From Bacteroidia bacterium (GTDB lineage: Bacteria; Bacteroidota; Bacteroidia; Bacteroidales; GWA2-32-17): a DNA stretch of 64,000 nucleotides. Within the stretch, counting starts at the first letter, position 1, and every line of letters starts with the position of its first letter. The position numbers and the translations under genes are program-made. A model generated the notes under the pieces. It was not told the DNA's origin, ran no database searches, and saw nothing but the letters and a program-made list of their open reading frames with translations. The stretch covers positions 29,078 to 93,077 of the forward strand of contig JACREQ010000058.1 in the NCBI GenBank assembly GCA_016218155.1. Reading direction: 5' to 3'. Shown here one piece after another: positions 53,658 to 62,309 of this stretch.

Positions 53658-54500
53658 ATGCGAAATTTTATTATTCTGTTTATTCTTTTAATAAGTATGT
53701 TACCTGTTTCATTTGCCCAAAACGTTGGGCAAAATGCTGGTGATACAACAAAACTTATTAATTATACTGATATTCAGGGAAATCGTCAGGGTAAATGGCA
53801 CCGGAAATATGCAAGTGGAAAAACTGCTTTTACCGGATATTTTGTTATGAATAAATTAATTGGTGAATATAAAAGATATTATGAAAGCGGAGTATTAAAG
53901 GCTGTAATAAATTACAATAAAACAGGTAGTGTTGGATATGCAGTTCTTTATTGGGATAACAAAAAAAGAATGGCTGATGGTAAATATATTAACCAAAATA
54001 TTAAAGACAGTATATGGAACTATTACGGAACTGATGGCGTACTAAAAGCTCAGGAATCATATAATTCAGGTATCAGGAACGGGGCAGTTAAAAGTTTTTA
54101 CCCGAATGGGAAGCAACTTACAGTTATTAATTATAAAGAAGGAAAAAAAGATGGTGTTTGGAAAACATTTTATGAAGATGGAAAAGTAAGATTTGAAACT
54201 AAGCATATAAATGATAAACGCGATGGTCCTTTTAATGTGTATTTTGAGAGTGGAAGTGTATATTTAAAGGGTCGTTATAAGAACGATTTTCCTGATGGTA
54301 AATGGATAATGTATAATGCTGATGGAACTATCTGGAAGGAAATGGAATATGTTAATGGACAACTTGTAAACGAAGAAAAATACAACGAAGAGTTCAAAAA
54401 ACAAATGAAGGAATGGGAGGGGATGAAAGGTAAAATTCCTGAGCCAAATGAGGGTGATTTTTATAAAGGTGGAAAGTCAAAAGGAAGCAATTTTGAATAA
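53658..54500 (+). CDS. Secreted YwqK/MORN-repeat protein
   Basis: This 280-residue protein has a signal peptide (MRNFIILFILLISMLPVSFAQ). Repeats of the YwqK type follow, such as GEYKRYYESGVLKAVINYNKTGS, VKSFYPNGKQLTVINYKEGKKDG, KTFYEDGKVRFETKHINDKRDG and FNVYFESGSVYLKGRYKNDFPDG. The charged C-terminal tail is EEFKKQMKEWEGMKGKIPEP. It is paralogous in type to the 9.4-kb lipoprotein but has no lipobox. No toxin partner is present. The stop overlaps the mnmA start by one base (TAATG), so the genes are translationally linked. Confidence 0.85.
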   Translation: MRNFIILFILLISMLPVSFAQNVGQNAGDTTKLINYTDIQGNRQGKWHRKYASGKTAFTGYFVMNKLIGEYKRYYESGVLKAVINYNKTGSVGYAVLYWDNKKRMADGKYINQNIKDSIWNYYGTDGVLKAQESYNSGIRNGAVKSFYPNGKQLTVINYKEGKKDGVWKTFYEDGKVRFETKHINDKRDGPFNVYFESGSVYLKGRYKNDFPDGKWIMYNADGTIWKEMEYVNGQLVNEEKYNEEFKKQMKEWEGMKGKIPEPNEGDFYKGGKSKGSNFE

Positions 54501-55582
54501 TGTTAAAAGATAAGGTTCTGATTTGTTTAAGTGGTGGAATAGATAGTTCACTTGCTGCTTTATTCCTTAAAGAAGAGGGTTATGATTTAATCGGTGTAAC
54601 ATTTCGTACATGGGATTACATTTCTGAAAGTTGTTGGGAAAAGCAAAAGGGATGTTGTAGTATAGATTCAATAATGGAGGCAAAAAATTTTGCCGATAAA
54701 ATAGGAATTCCACATCATGTGTTAGATTTGCGTGAACATTTTAAAAATACAGTTATTACTGAATTTGTAAATGAATATTTGGTTGGAAGAACACCAAATC
54801 CATGTGTTCGTTGTAATGCCGAAACGAAGTGGGGCGAAGTAATTAAGTTGGCTGATAAATTAGGTTGCAAATTTGTTTCAACCGGACATTATGCTCAGGT
54901 AAGAAAAGAAAATGACAGATTTGTTTTAAGCCGTGGTGCTGATGAATCGAAAGATCAGAGCTATTTTTTATGGATGCTTACTCAGGAAAATCTTGCAAGA
55001 ACAATTTTTCCATTAGGTAAATGGATGAAATCAGATATAAAAAAACAAGCAGCATCAAGAGGATTGGTTAAGCTTGTTGAAAAACGTGAAAGTCAGGAAA
55101 TATGTTTTATTCCCGAAAATAATTATCGTGACTTTTTAAAAGCACAGGTTCCCGATATTGATAAAAATATTGGTTCCGGAAATTTTATTTCAACAGATGG
55201 AAAGATTTTAGGACAGCACAAAGGCTTTCCATATTATACTATCGGACAACGTAAAGGTTTGGGAATTGCTTTAGGTGAACCTCGTTTTGTAGTTGCTATA
55301 AATCCCGATAAAAACGAAATTATATTAGGTAGTTATGATGATCTAGTTAGTTATAAACTTAAAATTAATCAGATAAACTTAATAAAGTACTCTGAAATTA
55401 AACCTGAATATAAAGTCGAAATTAAAATAAGATATAAAACACCTCCTGTTGTTGCAACGTTAATTCCTGAAGGTAATGCATTACAGGTAATTACAAAAGA
55501 AAAAATGCATGCTGTAGCACCCGGACAATCTGCAGTTTTTTATGAAGGAAATGATATTGTAGGTGGTGGAATAATTATGTAA
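54500..55582 (+). CDS. mnmA: tRNA 2-thiouridylase MnmA
   Basis: This 360-residue enzyme thiolates U34 of tRNA Glu, Gln and Lys. The PP-loop is CLSGGIDSSLAALFL and the active-site pair is Cys102 (TPNPCVRCN) and Cys202 (ESQEICFIP). Further features are the STGHYAQV segment and the C-terminal beta-barrel (PYYTIGQRKGLGIALG, PGQSAVFYEGNDIVGGG). The sequence also has a Cys-rich stretch (SCWEKQKGCCS, about 44-54) typical of Bacteroidota MnmA and possibly metal-binding. Its start overlaps the YwqK-type gene by one base. Confidence 0.97.
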   Translation: MLKDKVLICLSGGIDSSLAALFLKEEGYDLIGVTFRTWDYISESCWEKQKGCCSIDSIMEAKNFADKIGIPHHVLDLREHFKNTVITEFVNEYLVGRTPNPCVRCNAETKWGEVIKLADKLGCKFVSTGHYAQVRKENDRFVLSRGADESKDQSYFLWMLTQENLARTIFPLGKWMKSDIKKQAASRGLVKLVEKRESQEICFIPENNYRDFLKAQVPDIDKNIGSGNFISTDGKILGQHKGFPYYTIGQRKGLGIALGEPRFVVAINPDKNEIILGSYDDLVSYKLKINQINLIKYSEIKPEYKVEIKIRYKTPPVVATLIPEGNALQVITKEKMHAVAPGQSAVFYEGNDIVGGGIIM

Positions 55583-55597
55583 ATTTGTATTTACAAA

Positions 55598-56317
55598 ATG
55601 CAATTTATGACCTTTCGGCAAATATTTGTTTTTCTATTGATTATAACTGTGTTTTTTATTGGCTGTCAAAAGGAAAATACTCAAAATAAAGTTAATTACT
55701 ATTATTCATATTTCCCATTAACTAAAGGGTTGCAACGTATATACAAGGTAACGGACAGAACTATAGATAAGGATATAAATTTTGATTCTACACTTACTTA
55801 TGAGTTAATGGAAATTGTAGATTCATTTTATACTGATATAGCATCCGAACCTGCCTGGAGAATAGTAAGATTTACGCGTGCTGACTCTACTAAAGACTGG
55901 CATTTAATTGATGTATGGGAAAATCAGGTATCAAATAATAATGCATTTAGTATTGAGGAAAATATTAGAATTGTTAAATTAATTTTCCCTCCAAAATCAG
56001 GTGTAAGCTGGAATGGTAATGCATTTAATACTCTTGCTTCAAAAACTTTTACAATTACTGATATTGATAAGCAACTTGAAATAAATGATATGAGTTTTGA
56101 TTCTGTTCTAACAGTTTATCAAGATAAAAGCGAAACTATGATAAATAAATATCATACTATTGAGAATTATGCTGTTAATGTTGGGCTTATTAATAAAACA
56201 ATTATTTCTATTGATTATGCTCAAATAATTCCGGGTTTACCAATTGAACAAAGAATTTCTAGGGGTCGGTTATACTATCAGACGATTATTTCTACTCAAA
56301 TAATTCCTGCAAAATGA
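55598..56317 (+). CDS. Lipoprotein of unknown function (paralogue pair, first copy)
   Basis: This 239-residue protein has a lipoprotein leader (FVFLLIITVFFIGC). The mature domain begins YYYSYFPLTKGLQRIYKVTDRTIDKD, has WHLIDVWENQVSNNNAFSIEENIRIVKLIFPPKSGVSWNGNAFN in the middle, and ends RISRGRLYYQTIIST. The pattern of strands suggests a beta sandwich. It shares most of this layout with the next gene, so the pair is a tandem duplication. No family is recognised. It follows mnmA by 15 bp. An ATG at 55607 is an alternative start. Confidence 0.75.
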   Translation: MQFMTFRQIFVFLLIITVFFIGCQKENTQNKVNYYYSYFPLTKGLQRIYKVTDRTIDKDINFDSTLTYELMEIVDSFYTDIASEPAWRIVRFTRADSTKDWHLIDVWENQVSNNNAFSIEENIRIVKLIFPPKSGVSWNGNAFNTLASKTFTITDIDKQLEINDMSFDSVLTVYQDKSETMINKYHTIENYAVNVGLINKTIISIDYAQIIPGLPIEQRISRGRLYYQTIISTQIIPAK

Positions 56318-57012
56318 AAGCAATAATTTATTTTGCAATATTATTAGTGGTTATTTTTTCTGGTTGCAGAAAAGAATCTGAAAATAATATTGATTATGGT
56401 TATAATTATTTCCCTTTAATAGTTGGTAAAGAAAGAATTTATCAGGTTGTTGATATAAATATTGATACTGCCATGGGTATCTATGATACTTCAAGATATT
56501 TACTGAAAGAAAAAGTTGCAGAAACATTTATTGATAACTCAGGTAATAAATCGTGCACTATTGAGCGATATGTTATGTATGATTCAATGCCATCATGGGA
56601 GGTAAAAGATGTATGGGTAGCTCAGATAAATAGTAATCAGGCACAACAGGTCGAAGAGAATTTAAGAATTGTCAAAATTGTTTTTCCTTTAATTAAACAT
56701 GATAGCTGGAATGGAAATGCATATAATATTTTAGATCCAAAATACTATGAGGTTGAAAGTTTTGATAAACCTGAATTATTAAATGAAAAAAACTATGATT
56801 CAGTGTTAACTGTTGTGGAAGAAAATAATGAGAGTATGATTAATAAATATTATGAATATGAACAATATGCAAAAGATATTGGTCTAATTAATAAAACAGT
56901 TATTGCAATTAATAAAGTTACTTATATTGACATCTATGAGCCAATAGTACCAATAGAAGAACGAATTTCAATAGGGCATTTATATTATCAGACATTAATT
57001 TCAAATAATTAA
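56314..57012 (+). CDS. Lipoprotein of unknown function (paralogue pair, second copy)
   Basis: This 232-residue protein has a lipoprotein leader (FAILLVVIFSGC). It is aligned to the preceding gene over its whole length: YGYNYFPLIVGKERIYQV, WEVKDVWVAQINSNQAQQVEENLRIVKIVFPLIKHDSWNGNAYN, ERISIGHLYYQTLIS. It overlaps that gene by 4 bp. Both probably lie in the periplasm or on the outer membrane. An S8 protease gene follows after 11 bp, so these three may be co-expressed. Confidence 0.75.
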   Translation: MKAIIYFAILLVVIFSGCRKESENNIDYGYNYFPLIVGKERIYQVVDINIDTAMGIYDTSRYLLKEKVAETFIDNSGNKSCTIERYVMYDSMPSWEVKDVWVAQINSNQAQQVEENLRIVKIVFPLIKHDSWNGNAYNILDPKYYEVESFDKPELLNEKNYDSVLTVVEENNESMINKYYEYEQYAKDIGLINKTVIAINKVTYIDIYEPIVPIEERISIGHLYYQTLISNN

Positions 57013-57023
57013 AATTATAAAAA

Positions 57024-58658
57024 ATGAAAATTTTATTTTTTTCTGTTCTGTCTTTAATTTCTTTAATTGGGTTTTCACAAAAGCCTGGTTATTACTGGAT
57101 ACAATTTACTGATAAATTAAATTCAACTTATTCAATTTTAAATCCTGATCAGTTTCTATCACAACGTGCACTAAACAGACGTACTTCGCAAAATATTTCT
57201 ATTGATGCATTAGATATTCCGGTAAGTCAGTATTATATTGATAGTCTTAGGCAAGTCGGATTGAGTGTTTTTAATAGTTCAAAATGGTTAAACGGAGTTT
57301 TGGCAAAAGTTACAGATACTACCGTTTTTCAAACTGTAAATGGAATTTCTTTTGTTCAATCATACAAATATGTTAGACCATTAGTTGCAAAAAAATCAGC
57401 TATGCCGAAGAAAGAATTAGGAACTCTTTCAGATTATTATAATTATGGGCAGGGAAACAATCAGATAGTAATGTTAAATGGTAATGCACTACATAATCTT
57501 GGTTATAAAGGTGAAGGAATGTTGATTGCAGTTGTTGATGCAGGTTTTACTGCTACAAATACAGCCAGTGCATTTGATTCTCTTTATGCAAATAATAGAA
57601 TTATTTCAACAAGGGACTTTGTTACGGGTTTTAATGATAATACAGTTTATGAGTCTGCTACACACGGTACAGCTGTTTTATCAACCATTGCAAGTTTAAT
57701 TCCCGGGAGTTTTGTGGGAACTGCACCACGTGCAAATTTTTCACTTATTATAAGTGAAGAAGCAGCGCCAGAATATATTTTCGAAGAATATACGTGGGTT
57801 TGTGCGGCTGAATATGCAGATAGTCTGGGAGCAGATATTTTAAGTTCAAGCCTTGGATATACAACATTTGATGACCCATCTATGAATCATACATGGGCAG
57901 ACTTAACTGGAAATGTATCTGTTGCAAGTAAGGCTGCAAAAATTGCGTCAAGAAAAGGATTGCTAGTTGTTGTCAGTGCCGGAAATTCTGGAGATAAACC
58001 GTGGCATAAAATTGGAATTCCTTCTGATGCTGATAGTATATTAACTGTTGGTGCAGTAAATGCTACAAAACAACCTGCACCGTTTACTTCTGTAGGATAT
58101 TCGGCTGATGGCAGGGTAAAGCCTGATGTGGCGTCGATGGGATGGGGAACAACAATTATTGATGGAGGTGGAAACGTAGTACAGGGAAGCGGAACATCTT
58201 TTGCTTGTCCGATTATTGCCGGAATGTGTGCATGTTTATGGCAGGCTCATCCTACTGCAACTAATATGCAAATAAGGGAAGCTGTTATAAAAAGTGCTAA
58301 TCAATATCTAACCCCCGACACACTTTTAGGATTTGGTATTCCTGATTTTTCTATTGCAAATGCATTGCTAAGTAATATTCCAATTTCAACATATACTACA
58401 GATCAGATTAAAAATATTTATCCGGTTCCATTTTCGTCTGATATTTATATCGAATTTTATTCTGTGAACTCGCAGGAAATGTCTGTTGAATTAACCGATA
58501 TGGTAGGAAATGTAATAATAAGTTCTTCAACAAAACTTATTTTAAATGCATTAAATACTATTAATCTGAATAACTTAAAGGTTTTAAATGCTGGTTCTTA
58601 TGTTATTAAAATTAAGACTCAGACAGATACTTATAAAAGATTGATAGTGAAAAAATAA
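57024..58658 (+). CDS. Secreted subtilisin-like (S8) serine protease with T9SS sorting domain
   Basis: This 544-residue protein has a signal peptide (MKILFFSVLSLISLIGFS) and an N-terminal propeptide (about 19-130). The subtilase core has Asp172 (IAVVDAGF), His214 (ATHGTAVLS), the oxyanion Asn (VSAGNSGD) and Ser392 (GTSFACPIIAGMCA). A type IX sorting domain ends it (KNIYPVPFSSDIYIEFYSVN ... AGSYVIKIKTQTDTYKRLIVKK). It should be an extracellular or surface protease. It is linked with the upstream lipoprotein pair (11 bp) and just before xseA (2 bp). Confidence 0.95.
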   Translation: MKILFFSVLSLISLIGFSQKPGYYWIQFTDKLNSTYSILNPDQFLSQRALNRRTSQNISIDALDIPVSQYYIDSLRQVGLSVFNSSKWLNGVLAKVTDTTVFQTVNGISFVQSYKYVRPLVAKKSAMPKKELGTLSDYYNYGQGNNQIVMLNGNALHNLGYKGEGMLIAVVDAGFTATNTASAFDSLYANNRIISTRDFVTGFNDNTVYESATHGTAVLSTIASLIPGSFVGTAPRANFSLIISEEAAPEYIFEEYTWVCAAEYADSLGADILSSSLGYTTFDDPSMNHTWADLTGNVSVASKAAKIASRKGLLVVVSAGNSGDKPWHKIGIPSDADSILTVGAVNATKQPAPFTSVGYSADGRVKPDVASMGWGTTIIDGGGNVVQGSGTSFACPIIAGMCACLWQAHPTATNMQIREAVIKSANQYLTPDTLLGFGIPDFSIANALLSNIPISTYTTDQIKNIYPVPFSSDIYIEFYSVNSQEMSVELTDMVGNVIISSSTKLILNALNTINLNNLKVLNAGSYVIKIKTQTDTYKRLIVKK

Positions 58659-58660
58659 AA

Positions 58661-60031
58661 ATGAGTCACGAATTTCTTTCATTATCACAGCTTAATGGCT
58701 TAGTAAAAGAGGTTTTAAAAGAAAATTTAATTAAAACCTATTGGATTGTTGCTGAAATAAGCGAGATTCGTCAGAATTATTCTGGACATTGTTATCTTGA
58801 ATTTATTCAGAAAGATGAATCTTCTGATAATATTGTTGCAAAGGCAAGAGCAAATATATGGGCAAATACTTACAGGCTTATAAAACCATATTTCGAAACT
58901 TCCACAAATAGCAGTTTGGCTCAGGGAATGAAAATTATGGTTAATGTTTCTGTTGAGTTTCATGAGTTATATGGTTATAGTTTAACAATACATGATATTG
59001 ATCCTGCTTATACAGTAGGAGATATGGAGCAGAAGAAAACATTAACTATACAAAAATTAGTTGCTGATGGCGTTTTTGAAATGAACAGAGAGCTCGAAAT
59101 GACTGCTGTTCCTCAACGAATAGCAATAATTTCATCAAATACTGCTGCAGGTTATGATGATTTTATTTCTCAACTTACGAATAATGAATTTGGTTTTATT
59201 TTTTATACTTGTTTATTTCAATCTTATATGCAGGGCGAAGCTGCCGAAAGTTCAATTTTAGCTGCAATTGATAAAATAAATAACAATATAGAAAAGTTTG
59301 ATGTTGTTGTGATCATTAGAGGAGGAGGAAGTCGTGCGGAATTAAGTTGTTTTGATAGTTATAATCTTGCATCAAATATTTGTCAGTTTCCTTTACCTGT
59401 AATTGCAGGTATTGGGCACGAACGCGATCAGAGCGTAGTTGATATGGTTGCAAATACCAGAGTTAAAACTCCTACTGCTGCTGCAGATTTTTTAATTGAT
59501 AAGCTTTCTGAATTCGCAACTGAAATTTATTCTATGTCAGAGCAAATTATTAGCGAATCTCAATCTATTATCGATAACAAAATGCATGAGATTGAACTAA
59601 TTTCTGAACGTTTAACATACTTCGTAAAAGATATTGTTCGTAATAGAAAAGAAAGATTGTATAAATCTGGTTATGATATTGCTGTTGCCAGTTCACGAAA
59701 GTTTTCTGTAGTAAAATCAGATATTCATGAGATTGAAGGAAAAATTAATTATTCATGGTCAGACCTAATTAAATCTCAGAAAAGACAGATTAAAATTGAG
59801 AATGATAAATTTTCAATTTTGTTAAAGTCAATGTTTCATATTCAAAACATAAGAGTTGATTCTACACAAAGATTATTAAATCAGTGCGAACCAATGACTA
59901 TTCTAAAAAAGGGATTTTCTATAACAACTCAAAATGGAAAACAAATTAAAAATATAGATAATATTGTTGAAGGAACCCAGATTGAAACAGAGTTTATTCA
60001 TGGCAAAATTTCCAGTATTGTAAAAAAATAA
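58661..60031 (+). CDS. xseA: Exodeoxyribonuclease VII large subunit
   Basis: This 456-residue protein has an N-terminal OB-fold (YWIVAEISEIRQNYSGHCYLEFIQKD). The catalytic core is RIAIISSNTAAGYDDFISQL, VVVIIRGGGSRAELSCFDSYNLA and PVIAGIGHERDQSVVDMVANTRVKTPTAAADFL. A helical C-terminal half and short C-terminal barrel (MTILKKGFSITTQNGK) complete the family layout. With XseB it degrades single-stranded DNA to oligonucleotides in mismatch repair and related processes. It starts 2 bp after the S8 protease gene and xseB follows after 7 bp. Confidence 0.97.
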   Translation: MSHEFLSLSQLNGLVKEVLKENLIKTYWIVAEISEIRQNYSGHCYLEFIQKDESSDNIVAKARANIWANTYRLIKPYFETSTNSSLAQGMKIMVNVSVEFHELYGYSLTIHDIDPAYTVGDMEQKKTLTIQKLVADGVFEMNRELEMTAVPQRIAIISSNTAAGYDDFISQLTNNEFGFIFYTCLFQSYMQGEAAESSILAAIDKINNNIEKFDVVVIIRGGGSRAELSCFDSYNLASNICQFPLPVIAGIGHERDQSVVDMVANTRVKTPTAAADFLIDKLSEFATEIYSMSEQIISESQSIIDNKMHEIELISERLTYFVKDIVRNRKERLYKSGYDIAVASSRKFSVVKSDIHEIEGKINYSWSDLIKSQKRQIKIENDKFSILLKSMFHIQNIRVDSTQRLLNQCEPMTILKKGFSITTQNGKQIKNIDNIVEGTQIETEFIHGKISSIVKK

Positions 60032-60038
60032 AATAAGT

Positions 60039-60245
60039 ATGGCAAAACAGGAATTAACTTATAACAAAGCATTCGCTGAACTTGAAAAAATTGTGGCGTG
60101 TATCGAAAACGAAGAAATTGAAATAGACAACTTGGCAAAACAAGTTAAAAGAGCTGCAGAATTGTTAGCTTTTTGTAAAGAAAAACTTCATAGTAGTGAA
60201 GCAGAAATTTCTAAAATAATGAAAGAAATGGGTGATGCTAATTAA
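60039..60245 (+). CDS. xseB: Exodeoxyribonuclease VII small subunit
   Basis: This 68-residue helical protein matches XseB: LTYNKAFAELEKIVACIENEEIEIDNLAKQVKRAAELLAFCKEKLHSSEAEI. The small subunits form a coiled-coil bundle with XseA. It is directly downstream of xseA (7 bp), as in many genomes. Confidence 0.95.
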   Translation: MAKQELTYNKAFAELEKIVACIENEEIEIDNLAKQVKRAAELLAFCKEKLHSSEAEISKIMKEMGDAN

Positions 60246-60266
60246 TAGTCACTATTATATGCCCTG

Positions 60267-60317
60267 GTCATGGTGAGCGGAATCGAACCAGACCCTTCGA
60301 CTATGCTCAGTGTGACT
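60267..60317. repeat. Dispersed imperfect inverted repeat
   Basis: GTCATGGTGAGCGGAATCG and, in the other direction, GTCACACTGAGCATAGTCG are imperfect inverted arms, a common Bacteroidota intergenic palindrome. The CGACTAT within it lacks a GGTTAC box and is not a regulon site. Confidence 0.6.
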
Positions 60318-60348
60318 GTTTTATTGAAAATAAATTTATAAATAATAA

Positions 60349-62208
60349 ATGGCAAAACGAATACCTCTTATTTTTCTTAAACAGTTTTTATTCTGGATGT
60401 TGTTATTCCAGCTTTTGAGAATTGTATTTATGTTTTATAATTACAATGAACTTTTTAATTCAAATTTTCTAGAAATATTAAAAGTTTTTTGGTATAGTAT
60501 TATTCTCGATGTATCAACATCATGCTATTTGTTAGGAGTTTCGTTTATTTTGTTGCTTTTTCAATCTTTAATTAAGTGGAAAGGTTTTTATATTTTAAAT
60601 TTATGGTTTACTTATTTATTAATATTAGTTGCTGTAGTTATTACTGTTGGTGAATTGCCTTTATATCGTGAGTGGCATGTGAAATTAAATTTTAAAGCAA
60701 TTTCATATTGGAGTCAACCTTCAGAAGTGTTTCATACAGCAAAATGGTCTGAGTTGATATTTGGAACATTAGGAATAGTTTTGCTTACAGGTATTGGAAT
60801 ATATTTTTATCGCAGATATATTCATGTTAGATTTAAATTGGAAAAACGAAACTTTCTTGTGTCATTTCTTTTTTTAATTACGGTTCCCGTTTTAATATTA
60901 CTAGGTATAAGAGGCGGTTACCAGCCAATTCCTGTTCATCAGACAGATGTATATTTCTCTAAAAATAATTTTTTGAATCTTGCTGCAGTAAATTCACAGT
61001 GGAATGTTATGGCAAGTGTAACAAAAAATATGCGCTATAAAAACACTAACCCTTTTGAATTTTATAAACTTTCAGATGCAAGAAAAACTGTTGATTCGCT
61101 TTATTATGTTGAGAAAGATACTACTCAAATTGTTTTAACAACAAAGCGCCCTAATATTGTATTAATTTTGTTGGAAAGTTTTTCTGGTGACCTTATTCAT
61201 TCTATAGGAGGTTATGATAGTATTACCCCAAATTTTGATAAACTTGTTAAGGATGGTATTATTTTTTCAAGAGTATATGGAAGTGGTTCTCTAAGTGATC
61301 AAGGTATTGCTGCTGTGTTATGTGGTTATCCGGCTTTGTCAAATGTTATAATGGTTAATCAACTTGATAAATATGTAAAATTGCCATGTGTAGCAAGAGA
61401 TTTGCAAGAGCAGGGTTATCATACATCTTTTATTTTTGGAGGACAGTTAAGCTATGGAAATATTAAGGGTTTAATTTATTACAATAAGTTTGATGATATT
61501 TTTGAAGGAAAAGATTTTCCGTCAAATATTCCTCAGGGTCGTCTGGGAGCTCATGACCAATATTTGTTTGATATGTGGTTGGGTAAAATAAGTAAATACC
61601 CTCAACCTTTTTTTGCTGCTGCATTTACGCTTTCCAGTCACAATCCGTATGATCAGCCTTTCCCTGAGGTTTTTGACTGGGGTGGCGATTCTAAAGCATT
61701 TATAAATTCTGCATATTATACTGATAGTTGCATTGGCGATTTTTTTGCAAAAGCAAAAAAACAACCATGGTATAACAATACTCTGTTTGTTTTAATTGCC
61801 GATCATAGTCATAATTCACCAAGAAACTGGATGATTTATTCACCCGAATATCGACATATCCCAATGTTGTTATATGGAAATGTGTTAACTGCGGAGATGA
61901 AAGGTAAGAGAATGGAAATGCCTTGTTCACAAACCGATTTAGCTGCAACTTTACTTTCACAGCTTGGTTTAAAGCATGATAAATACCATTGGAGTAAAAA
62001 TTTATTTAATCCCTATTCTAAGCCTTTTTCATATTATGCATTCGATGGTGGTTTAGGCTGGGTGGAAACCGATAACTTTTTTGTATTTGATGAAAGTCAG
62101 AATGTATATTATTCTGCAAAATACAATTCAAAAGAAGATAGTGCCAGAATTAATCATAATGGTAAATCTTATATAGAAATGCTTTTTCAGGAATATCTTG
62201 AGTATTAA
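60349..62208 (+). CDS. LTA-synthase-like membrane sulfatase / phosphoglycerol transferase
   Basis: This 619-residue protein has five or so N-terminal membrane helices (LFWMLLFQLLRIVFMF to VSFLFLITVPVLILLGI, about 10-190). A periplasmic alkaline-phosphatase-superfamily domain (about 260-600) follows, with NIVLILLESFSGD (metal Glu), GSGSLSDQGIAAVLCGYPAL, FAAAFTLSSHNPYDQP and FVLIADHSHNSP (Asp-His metal ligands). The family includes LtaS and phosphoglycerol or phosphoethanolamine transferases. Where LtaS has a nucleophilic Thr, this copy reads SLSDQG, so I cannot assign the nucleophile by eye. A repeat precedes the gene and a terminator follows. Confidence 0.85.
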   Translation: MAKRIPLIFLKQFLFWMLLFQLLRIVFMFYNYNELFNSNFLEILKVFWYSIILDVSTSCYLLGVSFILLLFQSLIKWKGFYILNLWFTYLLILVAVVITVGELPLYREWHVKLNFKAISYWSQPSEVFHTAKWSELIFGTLGIVLLTGIGIYFYRRYIHVRFKLEKRNFLVSFLFLITVPVLILLGIRGGYQPIPVHQTDVYFSKNNFLNLAAVNSQWNVMASVTKNMRYKNTNPFEFYKLSDARKTVDSLYYVEKDTTQIVLTTKRPNIVLILLESFSGDLIHSIGGYDSITPNFDKLVKDGIIFSRVYGSGSLSDQGIAAVLCGYPALSNVIMVNQLDKYVKLPCVARDLQEQGYHTSFIFGGQLSYGNIKGLIYYNKFDDIFEGKDFPSNIPQGRLGAHDQYLFDMWLGKISKYPQPFFAAAFTLSSHNPYDQPFPEVFDWGGDSKAFINSAYYTDSCIGDFFAKAKKQPWYNNTLFVLIADHSHNSPRNWMIYSPEYRHIPMLLYGNVLTAEMKGKRMEMPCSQTDLAATLLSQLGLKHDKYHWSKNLFNPYSKPFSYYAFDGGLGWVETDNFFVFDESQNVYYSAKYNSKEDSARINHNGKSYIEMLFQEYLEY

Positions 62209-62241
62209 TATTTTTTTTAACTTATTGTTTAATTTTAACTT

Positions 62242-62282
62242 AAAGCACTCTAAGTGCTTTAGACACTCTAAGTACTTTTTTT
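62242..62282 (+). terminator. Intrinsic terminator after the LTA-synthase-like gene
   Basis: The perfect palindrome AAAGCACT-CTA-AGTGCTTT (62242-62260) is followed by a partial repeat of it (CACTCTAAGTACTT) and a T-run. Confidence 0.7.
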
Positions 62283-62284
62283 AA

Positions 62285-62292
62285 TACCTTTG
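62285..62292 (+). promoter_or_regulatory. Candidate -7 box of tgt
   Basis: TACCTTTG, 17 bp before the tgt ATG at 62310. A -33 box is not evident because the terminator lies upstream. Confidence 0.45.
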
Positions 62293-62309
62293 CCGCACAT
62301 TTATAAAAC

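Noticed and set aside
60267..60300. Possible tRNA 3' end on the minus strand (GGTTCGATTCCGCTCACCA)
   Set aside because: The T-loop-like GGTTCGATTCC does not form a proper 5-bp T-stem and no D- or anticodon arm is found upstream. The sequence is better explained as one arm of a dispersed inverted repeat.
60298..60304. Fifth CGACTAT box
   Set aside because: There is no GGTTAC 15-16 bp upstream, and the box lies within the dispersed inverted repeat and not near a fitting start.
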